From Bacillota bacterium (GTDB taxonomy: Bacteria; Bacillota; Clostridia; Tissierellales; Peptoniphilaceae), in NCBI GenBank assembly GCA_023442775.1, contig JAEZXH010000017.1, positions 1 through 15,027 of the forward strand: a DNA stretch of 15,027 bases. The letters are read 5' to 3'. The translations under genes were made by a program, and so were the position numbers. Positions 7,057 through 13,899 of the stretch are shown piece by piece. Below the pieces are notes generated by a model. The model saw nothing but the letters and a program-made list of their open reading frames with translations. It made no database searches and was not told the origin of the DNA. Numbering within the stretch: position 1 is the first letter of the stretch; each line of letters begins with the position of its first letter.

Positions 7057-7551
7057 ATAGTTAATTCCATTTCAATTTGAAGCTCAGCACTTTTTTCAAC
7101 GAGTAGGCTCAAAGGTTTCACTATAATATGTGCTGCAAGTATAAATAATATAAATCCAAACCATAATATCATAAGTGATGGATGTGTAATATCCAATAAA
7201 AGCATAACAACATTCGCTATAATTGTAAATATTAAAGTTGCTACTAATTTTTTATCTATAACTTTAATTAAATTAGCATTATCAAAAGTAAATATTTTTC
7301 CCGCTAATAAATTGTTCATAAGTTTTAGTACATCCAATATTCCCCAAACTATCATAAATGATACAGTATAACCAATAGCCAACCATGGATATACATATCT
7401 TTTCAATCCTGGAAAATAACTTAAATCTTTAACCGCTTGATATGTTACAAATATACAAGCTATAGCTACTAATACAATAAATATAACCGCTAAATATTTT
7501 AAACTATAAATACTTTTTTTTCATTTTTTTGTCTAAAAGATTACTTGACAT
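7053..7551 (-). CDS. DUF2975-like four-helix membrane protein, apparent frameshift near start
   Basis: The continuous reading frame 7520-7053 encodes four hydrophobic spans: SLKYLAVIFIVLVAIACIF, WLAIGYTVSFMIVWGILDVL, LVATLIFTIIANVVMLLLDI and LMILWFGFILFILAAHIIV. It ends in an amphipathic tail, the architecture of DUF2975 proteins (about 160 residues, function unknown). No ATG in this frame precedes span 1; TGA blocks it at 7523-7521, and the only late start is TTG at 7406, which would delete span 1. The natural start is in another frame: GGAGGGG (7561-7555) followed by ATG at 7551, reading MSSNLLDKKMKK and then stopping at 7504. Dropping one A from the A8 tract (7514-7521) joins the two into one 165-residue protein of normal family length. 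This may be a sequencing error, a phase-variable or slippage-read gene, or a young pseudogene. It overlaps the HTH gene by 4 bases. Confidence 0.75.
7514..7521 (-). repeat. A8 homopolymer tract at the frameshift site
   Basis: The minus strand reads ATG followed by eight A and then GTATT; seven A (7530-7524) precede the TG of that ATG, with only TG between the two runs. Such A tracts are hot spots for replication slippage, RNA polymerase slippage and sequencing miscounts. Seven A instead of eight would restore the 165-residue frame. Confidence 0.8.
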
Positions 7552-7573
7552 ATTCCCCTCCTAATTTAAAGTT

Positions 7574-7602
7574 ATTATACATCATTTATTGTTTTAAGGC
7601 AA
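7574..7602 (-). promoter_or_regulatory. Promoter of the DUF2975/HTH module
   Basis: On the minus strand, TTGCCT (7602-7597, 4 of 6 consensus) and TATAAT (7579-7574) are 17 bases apart. The start would be near 7567, only a few bases before the GGAGGGG ribosome binding site at 7561-7555. This supports the ATG at 7551 as the true start of the module. Confidence 0.65.
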
Positions 7603-7860
7603 ATATTTTTTGATTTATAATAAGTTCTCTGTTTTTTTAATTATAAATGATTTTCTCTGTATCGTATTTTATAGATATTTTTAATATGAAATTAAGAAAT
7701 ATGACAATGGTATCGTTAAAAGAATACTATTTCCGTTTTTCAAAATTTAATTTTCAATACTCAGAAAAACAACCTTTTTCCTTCTGTAAAAATAAAAAAA
7801 TTATCGAAAAATCAGAAACAGTCTCACACTTCATATCTATGGAGAGTTTGAAAGAATAAA
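7603..7860. other. Gene-free stretch between the HTH module and the nucleoside operon
   Basis: About 260 bases of AT-rich DNA in which I can support no gene. A 70-codon plus-strand frame (7647-7859) has no ribosome binding site and an unremarkable composition. One inverted repeat is visible, GTTTTTC (7735-7741) with GAAAAAC (7764-7770), enclosing AAAATT-T-AATTTT; its role is unknown. Confidence 0.5.
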
Positions 7861-7862
7861 AA

Positions 7863-7900
7863 AAATATCTGTTAAAGATAAATCTCCTCAACAGATATTT
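7863..7900 (-). terminator. Intrinsic terminator ending the nucleoside operon
   Basis: An 11-bp perfect stem (7890-7900 with 7863-7873) has a 16-base loop. On the minus strand it runs into a T-run (7865-7858). It is about 15 bases after the pdp stop and marks the end of the operon. The plus-strand side has no T-run, so it acts leftward only. Confidence 0.85.
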
Positions 7901-7915
7901 CATAATCCTTTTATT

Positions 7916-9238
7916 TTAATATTTTTCCACTCCATCTTTTCCAACTCTTGCAAGTACGAGAGGATGTAATTTTGGTTTTTGATTTGAAATTTTATATGCT
8001 TCATGTACTAAAGTTTCTGCATCTTTAATTGACGATTCATCATTAGTATATAGAATTGCAACTGTATCACCCTTTTTAACTTCATCACCCGTTTTCTTTT
8101 CAAGTCTAATTCCTGCTGTAAAGTCAATTATATCTTCTTTTGTTTGTCTTCCAGCTCCAAGCAATACAGAAGAAATTCCTATTTTCTCTGTATTCATTTC
8201 ATATACAAAACCTTCTTCAAGTGATTTTACTTCATATTCAAATTTTGCTTTTTCAAATTTCGAAGTATCTTCAATATATGAAATATCTCCACCTTGAGCT
8301 TTTACAAATTCGACCATTTTCTTAAATGCACTACCATCTTCTAGAGATTTTCTTGCCATTAATCTCGTATTTTCTAATGTATCCACACCAGCCATAAATA
8401 GAAGATTTGCTCCAAGTTCAACACATACATCTGTTAAATCTTTTGGTCCATGACCTTTAAGTGTTTCAACAGCTTCTATAACTTCTAATGAATTCCCTAT
8501 ATTATGTCCTAATGGAATATCCATTTCCGTAATTAATGCAACGGTAGTTTTCCCTGCATTTTCACCAATAGCAACCATTTCTTTTGCAATATCTATCGCA
8601 TCATCCAAAGTCTTCATAAATGCTCCAGACCCCGTCTTAACGTCTAGTAAAATAGCATCAGATCCTGCTGCTAATTTTTTAGACATAATTGAGCATGCGA
8701 TTAAGGGTATACTATCAACTGTTGAAGTAACATCTCTTAAAGCGTATAGTTTTTTGTCAGCTGGTGCTAAATTACCTGTTTGCCCTATGACTGAAACTCC
8801 AATTTTATTGACTTGATCTATAAACTCTTGCCCTTCTAATGAAGTTTTAAGACTTGGAATTGATTCCATTTTGTCTACAGTTCCACCTGTATGACCAAGT
8901 CCCCTTCCTGACATTTTTGCCATTTTTACACCAAAAGATGCGACTAAAGCGGCTATAACGAGTGTAGTTTTATCACCTACACCACCGGTAGAATGTTTAT
9001 CTACTTTGATTCCTTTAATAGCTGATAAATCGATTACATCACCACTATCTCTTACCGAAAGTGTAAATTCCAAAGTTTCTTTTTCTGACATTCCATTAAA
9101 ATATATAGCCATTAAAAAGGCGGAAGCTTGATAATCTGGTATCGTCCCTTGTACGTATCCATCAATGAAAAATTTAATTTCTTCCCTTGTCAATTCCATT
9201 CCATGCTTTTTATGTTCTATAATATCTATCATTCTCAT
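7916..9238 (-). CDS. pdp: Pyrimidine-nucleoside phosphorylase
   Basis: This enzyme reversibly phosphorolyses uridine, deoxyuridine and thymidine to the free base and (deoxy)ribose-1-phosphate. It is a 440-residue cytoplasmic enzyme, dimeric in this family. An N-terminal helical domain is followed by the phosphate-binding KHSTGGVGDK (81-90), the family signature SGRGLGHTGGTVDKME (110-125), LYALRDVTSTVDSIPLIACS (164-183) with the Arg and Ser positions that contact the base, and SKKLAAGSDAILLDVKTGSG (186-205). The C-terminal beta domain includes the GDEVKKGDTVAILYTNDE hammerhead-like segment. The full length and KTGSGAFMKT fit the Pdp type; strict thymidine phosphorylase (DeoA) is the close alternative. 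It starts 4 bases after the cdd stop with AAGGAT in the end of cdd, and it is the last gene of the operon. Confidence 0.96.
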   Translation of the reverse strand: MRMIDIIEHKKHGMELTREEIKFFIDGYVQGTIPDYQASAFLMAIYFNGMSEKETLEFTLSVRDSGDVIDLSAIKGIKVDKHSTGGVGDKTTLVIAALVASFGVKMAKMSGRGLGHTGGTVDKMESIPSLKTSLEGQEFIDQVNKIGVSVIGQTGNLAPADKKLYALRDVTSTVDSIPLIACSIMSKKLAAGSDAILLDVKTGSGAFMKTLDDAIDIAKEMVAIGENAGKTTVALITEMDIPLGHNIGNSLEVIEAVETLKGHGPKDLTDVCVELGANLLFMAGVDTLENTRLMARKSLEDGSAFKKMVEFVKAQGGDISYIEDTSKFEKAKFEYEVKSLEEGFVYEMNTEKIGISSVLLGAGRQTKEDIIDFTAGIRLEKKTGDEVKKGDTVAILYTNDESSIKDAETLVHEAYKISNQKPKLHPLVLARVGKDGVEKY

Positions 9239-9242
9239 AATA

Positions 9243-9653
9243 CTATCCTTCTAAATTTTTAGGACCGAAACCTTTTGGAAGTAATTCTTCCAAAGTGTAT
9301 ATTTGATAATTATCTTCATCAATTGCCATAACTATTTCAAACGTCTTAGGGTCACAATAGTCCATCATTACTTGTCTGCATACTCCGCATGGTGAGGTAA
9401 GTTCTTCGACTACACCATCTAATCCACCAACTATAACTATTCTTGTAAATTCTTTTACTCCTTCTGAAACCGCCTTAAAAAAAGCGACTCTTTCAGCACA
9501 AATAGTTGGTGTAAATGATGCAGATTCTATATTAACACCTGTATATTTTTTCCCATTTTTTGCAGTAAGTACTGCAGATACATTAAAATTTGAATAAGGA
9601 GCACTTGAAAACTTAATGTTCTCAAGTGCTAATCTAATATCTTCTTTAATCAT
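9243..9653 (-). CDS. cdd: Cytidine deaminase (homotetrameric type)
   Basis: Cytidine deaminase hydrolyses cytidine and deoxycytidine to uridine and deoxyuridine plus ammonia, feeding Pdp next door. The 136 residues match the short, tetrameric class. The zinc site is complete: C52 in TICAERVAFF with catalytic E54, and C89 and C92 in SPCGVCRQ. SAPYSNFNVSAVL (17-29) and the substrate-contacting NIESASFTPTICAE (41-54) are typical. Its ATG overlaps the deoC stop by one base (TAATG) with AGAAGG upstream, and it ends 4 bases before pdp, so these three genes are translated as a coupled block. Confidence 0.97.
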   Translation of the reverse strand: MIKEDIRLALENIKFSSAPYSNFNVSAVLTAKNGKKYTGVNIESASFTPTICAERVAFFKAVSEGVKEFTRIVIVGGLDGVVEELTSPCGVCRQVMMDYCDPKTFEIVMAIDEDNYQIYTLEELLPKGFGPKNLEG

Positions 9654-10318
9654 TAATAACCTTCTGCTTGTTCATTTTTAGCAAGTTTTACTAATCTACT
9701 CGTTCCAAGTCTTGAGGCTCCAAGTTCAATAAATTTGTCTGCATCATCTAAACTTGAAATCCCCCCTGCAGCTTTAATCTTAACTTCAGGATTTACATGA
9801 TTCTTAAAGAGTTTTACATCTTCAAAAGTTGCTCCACAAGTTGAAAACCCTGTCGAAGTCTTGATATAATCCGCACCAGACTTAGAGACTATTTCACACA
9901 TTTTTACTTTTTCTTCTTCACTAAGTAAAGCTGTTTCAATAATTACTTTAAGAATTAAATCCCCACAAGCTTTTTTTATTTGCTTGATTTCATCTAGTAC
10001 ATATTCATAATTCTTATTTTTTAATTCATTGATATTAATTACCATATCGATTTCTGATGCACCATTTTTTATTGCATCTTCTGTTTCAAAAACTTTTGTA
10101 GCAACTGTTGAATATCCATTTGGAAAACCTATAACTGTACAAATAACCGTTTTGTCATCTGCATATTCAACAGCTTTTTTAACATATGATGCTGGTATAC
10201 ATACGGATGCCGTTTTATATTCAATAGCCTCATCTATTAAATTTTTGATATCTTCCCAAGTTGCCGTTTGAGCAAGTTGAGTATGATCTACTTTTACTAA
10301 AATATCTTTAATATCCAT
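9653..10318 (-). CDS. deoC: Deoxyribose-phosphate aldolase
   Basis: DeoC cleaves 2-deoxyribose-5-phosphate to acetaldehyde and glyceraldehyde-3-phosphate, sending nucleoside sugar into glycolysis. The 221-residue TIM barrel belongs to the short (class I, bacterial/archaeal) DERA group. Catalytic residues are visible: Schiff-base lysine K153 in YIKTSTGF, D91 in EIDMVIN and the proton-relay lysine K182 in VKIKAAGGI. IGFPNGYS (63-70) and GASRLGTS (200-207, phosphate binding) are standard. The start overlaps the permease stop by one base (TAATG) behind AAAGGAG. Its substrate needs a phosphopentomutase (DeoB) acting on the Pdp product, which is not encoded in this window. Confidence 0.97.
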   Translation of the reverse strand: MDIKDILVKVDHTQLAQTATWEDIKNLIDEAIEYKTASVCIPASYVKKAVEYADDKTVICTVIGFPNGYSTVATKVFETEDAIKNGASEIDMVININELKNKNYEYVLDEIKQIKKACGDLILKVIIETALLSEEEKVKMCEIVSKSGADYIKTSTGFSTCGATFEDVKLFKNHVNPEVKIKAAGGISSLDDADKFIELGASRLGTSRLVKLAKNEQAEGY

Positions 10319-11190
10319 TATCTCACTCCTTTAACATAAGGTTGTCCATCAGCTCTTGGAGCTTCTGATTTACCTACTAATATCAATACTACAAGTGTTA
10401 GTACAAATGGTAACATCGCATAGAATTGACTTGGTATTGATGACCCTGCTCCTAAATAGATTGCTAGCGCTTGAGCAAAACCAAACATAATCGCTGCACC
10501 ATAAGCGCCGTGTGGTGTCCATTTACCAAAGATTACTGCTGCTAAAGCTATAAATCCTTGGCCTGTAATTGATGTAGGCGTAAAATTTGAAATTAATGAT
10601 ACTGTTACTGATGCTCCACCAAGGCCCGAGAAAAATCCTGATGCCATTACTGATAAATATCTAATTTTATAGACATTAACACCTAGTGTATCTGCTGCAG
10701 CTGGATGTTCTCCAACTGCTAAAACTCTTAATCCCCATTTTGTTCTATATAGGAAAATCCATAAAATAACTACACATACTAATGCAATTATAGCTGGAGA
10801 ATCTATCCCGAAAAATTTAGGCATTTTCTTTTGTAAAACTGGTGAGTTTGCGCCACCAAATAAAAGATTTGACATAAACAATGTTAGACCTGCCCCTATC
10901 ATGTTTATGGCAATACCAGATACTGTTTGGTCAGCCCTAAAACTTATTGATGCAATAGCATGTAATAATCCTACTAAAGCTCCTGCCACTCCTCCTGAGA
11001 AAAAACCAACCCAAGGACTTCCTGTATAATATGAAACTGTAGCAGCGGTAAATGCACCAACTGCCATCATGCCTTCAATCCCGATGTTAATAACCCCTGA
11101 TTTTTCTGAAATAACTCCACCCATTGAACCAAAAACTAATGGAGTTGAGTACATGAGCGTAATTGTTAATATTGTCATTAATTGATTCAT
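10318..11190 (-). CDS. nupQ: Nucleoside ABC transporter permease (NupQ type)
   Basis: This is the second membrane subunit of a BMP-family nucleoside importer. The 290 residues form about eight to nine hydrophobic spans of the BPD_transp_2 fold. Characteristic motifs are GVISEKSGVINIGIEGMM (25-42), ADQTVSGIAINMIG (86-99) and the ATPase-coupling region around VLAVGEHPAAADTLGVNVYKIRYL. The start ATG overlaps the preceding permease stop by 4 bases (ATGA) behind GGAG, and the stop overlaps deoC by one base. It should pair with the permease upstream and be driven by the double-domain ATPase. Related systems include Bacillus NupNOPQ and Lactococcus BmpA-NupABC. Substrate range (broad nucleosides or guanosine-like) cannot be read from sequence alone; the linked enzymes suggest pyrimidine nucleosides. 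Confidence 0.92.
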   Translation of the reverse strand: MNQLMTILTITLMYSTPLVFGSMGGVISEKSGVINIGIEGMMAVGAFTAATVSYYTGSPWVGFFSGGVAGALVGLLHAIASISFRADQTVSGIAINMIGAGLTLFMSNLLFGGANSPVLQKKMPKFFGIDSPAIIALVCVVILWIFLYRTKWGLRVLAVGEHPAAADTLGVNVYKIRYLSVMASGFFSGLGGASVTVSLISNFTPTSITGQGFIALAAVIFGKWTPHGAYGAAIMFGFAQALAIYLGAGSSIPSQFYAMLPFVLTLVVLILVGKSEAPRADGQPYVKGVR

Positions 11191-12323
11191 AGTTTCTCCT
11201 TAGTTTTTCTACTAGCTATAATATCAGCTATTATTGGCAATATAGATGAAAGTGCTATAAAGAATATAATTACACCTATTAATATGGAAATAATTTCTGA
11301 AGAAATTTGATATTGTTGTTGAATTACGGATCCGCCAATTCTAAATATTGCAAATAGCACTGCTGAAGGTATAACTCCAATTAAACTTGAGCCTGCAATA
11401 AGTGCCACTGAAAGTCCGTCAAATCCATAATTTTCAAACATAGCTAAACTTGTAATTTTATGAGGAGATAAACTCATAATATTAACAGCTCCAGCTAAAC
11501 CTGCAATCATTCCAGCTATTGCCAAAGATCTTATAATATTCTTGTTTACATCTATACCTGCAAATTCTGCTGCATCTTTATTAAAACCTACAGCTTTTAA
11601 TTGATAACCTAAAGTTGATTTTTTTATTACAAAATGAAGAAAAACCGCAACTGCTATAGCAATTAAAATCCCATAGTTTAAGTCTGATCTTGCTAAAACT
11701 TTTCCTATAATCGGTACTTCTGTAATACTAGCATAATCTCCTGCTGCTTTTTCAGCTGCAAATAATTTTATTTGTCCAGATACATTTATAGGAGCTGTAC
11801 CCGAAGTTTCTTGTACAAAAAATGAAGACCCAAGTGCTATATAGTTTAAGAAATATAGAGAAATCCAGTTTAACATAATCCCTGATATAACTTCATGTAC
11901 CCCAAATTTAGATTTCAATATTCCTGCTATTCCACCTAATAAAAGTCCACCAATCATGCCTGCTAATAATAAAACTGGAACTTGTAAAAACCATGGTAAA
12001 TCTATCATTATACCTACCATGCCTGCAAGCACAAATCCCATTGTATATTGGCCTTCAGCACCAATATTAAATAATCCAGTCTTAAATGCAAATGCAATTG
12101 ATGCCCCTGTTATGATTAATGGCGTTGCTTTTACAATTGTTTCAGCAATATTTCTTGGATTTGTAAATACTCCAGAAAACATAGTTCCATATACTGCAAA
12201 AGGATTATGCCCCATTGAGAGTAGCATAATACCTGCAACTACAAATCCTAATATAATGGCAAGAAATGTTCTAAAGAATTGATTATTAAATAATACTTTT
12301 AAATTATTCTTTTTAGCTTTCAT
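11187..12323 (-). CDS. nupP: Nucleoside ABC transporter permease (NupP type)
   Basis: This is the first membrane subunit of the nucleoside importer, 378 residues, with a short basic cytoplasmic N terminus (KAKKNN) and about nine to ten hydrophobic spans. Family motifs are KTGLFNIGAEGQYTMG (81-96), SKFGVHEVISGIMLNWI (138-154) and the cytoplasmic coupling segment YQLKAVGFNKDAAEFAGIDVNKNIIRS. A C-terminal pair of spans is followed by the basic tail SRKTKEKL. It begins inside the ATPase gene (11-base overlap) behind a strong AGGAGG and ends with an ATGA overlap into the next permease. Those overlaps help keep the two permeases in equal amounts. Confidence 0.92.
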   Translation of the reverse strand: MKAKKNNLKVLFNNQFFRTFLAIILGFVVAGIMLLSMGHNPFAVYGTMFSGVFTNPRNIAETIVKATPLIITGASIAFAFKTGLFNIGAEGQYTMGFVLAGMVGIMIDLPWFLQVPVLLLAGMIGGLLLGGIAGILKSKFGVHEVISGIMLNWISLYFLNYIALGSSFFVQETSGTAPINVSGQIKLFAAEKAAGDYASITEVPIIGKVLARSDLNYGILIAIAVAVFLHFVIKKSTLGYQLKAVGFNKDAAEFAGIDVNKNIIRSLAIAGMIAGLAGAVNIMSLSPHKITSLAMFENYGFDGLSVALIAGSSLIGVIPSAVLFAIFRIGGSVIQQQYQISSEIISILIGVIIFFIALSSILPIIADIIASRKTKEKL

Positions 12324-13842
12324 GCTTACCTCCTGCCATCAATAATCCTATTTCATTTTCATCTTTTTCTCCTTGCAAGAATTCATCTTGAATCTTTCCT
12401 TTATATATTACACCTATTTTGTCGGAAACATTCATTACTTCATCAAGTTCGAAGGATATTAGAAGTATTGCCTTACCTTTATCTCTTTCTCTAATTAATG
12501 ATTTATGGACATACTCTATAGCCCCAACATCAAGACCTCTTGTAGGTTGAACAGCTATTAATACATCGGGATTCATGGATACTTCTCTACCTATAATTAA
12601 TTTCTGTTGATTACCACCAGAAAGGGATCTAGCAAGTAAATTTGAACCATCTGATGGTCTAACATCATATTCATCGATAATTTGTTGAGTATATTTTGTA
12701 ATCTCTTTATTATTTAGAATACCCTTTTTTGAAAATGGTTTTAGATAATATTTTTCTAAAATAGTATTTTCAGCAACTGTAAAATCTGGAACAAGTCCTC
12801 TTTTTAGCCTATCTTCATGAATTGTTGATACACCATTATCAATAGTAAATTTAGGATTTGTATTTTGTATTTCTATACTATTTACTTTTATGTTTCCTGA
12901 CTTTGTTTTAACTAAATTTGTAATTGCTTCAACTAATTCTTTTTGACCATTTCCATCAATACCTGCAATACCATATATTTCACCACGTCTAACAGTTAAA
13001 TTTAATCCATTTACTACCTCAATTCCCCTACTATCTTCTACAACTAAATCATTAATTTCAAATAAAATATCTTTAGGTTCTGCAACAGTTTTATCAACTA
13101 CTAATTTTACTGCATGTCCTACCATTTTTGTTGCCAATTCATTGATTGTAGTATCCTTAACCTTAACGGTATCAATATATTGTCCTCTTCTTATAATTGT
13201 ACATTCTTCTGCAGATTGTTTAATTTCTGAAAGTTTATGAGTGATTATAATTATAGTTTTTCCGTCTTTAGTTAAATTGTGCATAATTGAAATAAGTTCT
13301 TCAATTTCTTGAGGTGTTAAAACCGCCGTAGGTTCATCAAGAATTAAGATGTCTGCATTACGATACAAAGCCTTTAATATTTCAACTCTTTGTTGCATAC
13401 CTACTGAAATATTCTCAATTTTAGCATCTAAGTCCACATGAAGACCATATTTATCTACTAATTCTTGAACCTTTTGTCTACTCTTATTGTAATTTAGAAA
13501 TCCTGCAGCATTTGTAATTTCATTACCTAGTAAAATATTTTCTACAACTGTAAAATTATGAACTAACATAAAATGCTGATGCACCATACCTATTCCTTGC
13601 TCTATTGCAACACTAGGGTTTTTGATAGCGATTTCTTTTTCGTGAATTTTTATAACGCCTTGATCAGCCTGATATAGTCCATACAAGATGTTCATAAGCG
13701 TTGATTTGCCTGCACCATTTTCGCCCAGTATAGCATGAATAGTACCTTTCTTCACTTCAAATTTTACATTATCTAAAGCAGTAAAAGTCCCGAATACTTT
13801 AACAATATCGTTCATCTGAACAGCATAAATATTGCTTTCCAT
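12313..13842 (-). CDS. nupO: Nucleoside ABC transporter ATPase, two fused domains (NupO type)
   Basis: This cytoplasmic ATPase powers the nucleoside importer; 509 residues with two ABC domains in one chain. Domain 1 has Walker A GENGAGKST (40-48), Q-loop around HQHF (88-91), signature ISVGMQQ (145-151) and Walker B ILILDEPT (165-172), with switch histidine H202. Domain 2 has a degenerate Walker A, GIDGNGQKE (294-302), lacking the GKS/T triad; a perfect signature LSGGNQQK (407-414); and a Walker B region VLIAVQPTRGLD (427-438) in which V431-Q432 replace the usual Asp-Glu. Such asymmetry is a known trait of this carbohydrate/nucleoside ATPase family (RbsA- and YufO-like). AAGGAGGG precedes the ATG. 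It follows the lipoprotein gene after 57 bases that contain a terminator and no promoter I can see. Confidence 0.95.
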   Translation of the reverse strand: MESNIYAVQMNDIVKVFGTFTALDNVKFEVKKGTIHAILGENGAGKSTLMNILYGLYQADQGVIKIHEKEIAIKNPSVAIEQGIGMVHQHFMLVHNFTVVENILLGNEITNAAGFLNYNKSRQKVQELVDKYGLHVDLDAKIENISVGMQQRVEILKALYRNADILILDEPTAVLTPQEIEELISIMHNLTKDGKTIIIITHKLSEIKQSAEECTIIRRGQYIDTVKVKDTTINELATKMVGHAVKLVVDKTVAEPKDILFEINDLVVEDSRGIEVVNGLNLTVRRGEIYGIAGIDGNGQKELVEAITNLVKTKSGNIKVNSIEIQNTNPKFTIDNGVSTIHEDRLKRGLVPDFTVAENTILEKYYLKPFSKKGILNNKEITKYTQQIIDEYDVRPSDGSNLLARSLSGGNQQKLIIGREVSMNPDVLIAVQPTRGLDVGAIEYVHKSLIRERDKGKAILLISFELDEVMNVSDKIGVIYKGKIQDEFLQGEKDENEIGLLMAGGKHES

Positions 13843-13866
13843 ATTCCCTCCTTAAATAATAAAAAA

Positions 13867-13885
13867 AGGGGGATAACATCCCCCT
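13867..13885 (-). terminator. Intrinsic terminator between lipoprotein and ATPase genes
   Basis: On the minus strand, AGGGGGAT-GTT-ATCCCCCT is an 8-bp stem with five GC pairs and a three-base loop, followed by six more T. It lies 15 bases after the lipoprotein stop and 25 before the nupO start, with only a ribosome binding site after it. It should end many transcripts after the lipoprotein gene and let a fraction read on, giving excess binding protein over transporter. Confidence 0.93.
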
Positions 13886-13899
13886 ACTACATTGCTATC

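Noticed and set aside
7515..7522. Programmed -1 ribosomal frameshift at the A-AAA-AAG heptamer (dnaX type)
   Set aside because: A -1 shift here leads to GTA TTT ATA GTT TAA and stops; the membrane-protein frame needs a +1 shift or one A fewer.
7811..7852. GGAGAGTTTGA resembling the start of 16S rRNA
   Set aside because: Only about 11 bases match and the following sequence is unrelated to rRNA; coincidence.
7647..7859. 70-codon plus-strand reading frame between the HTH module and the nucleoside operon
   Set aside because: No ribosome binding site before its ATG, no recognisable motif, AT-rich composition, and it ends just before the pdp terminator stem.
11956..12282. 108-codon plus-strand reading frame
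   Set aside because: Antisense to the NupP-type permease; its composition mirrors the hydrophobic codons on the other strand.
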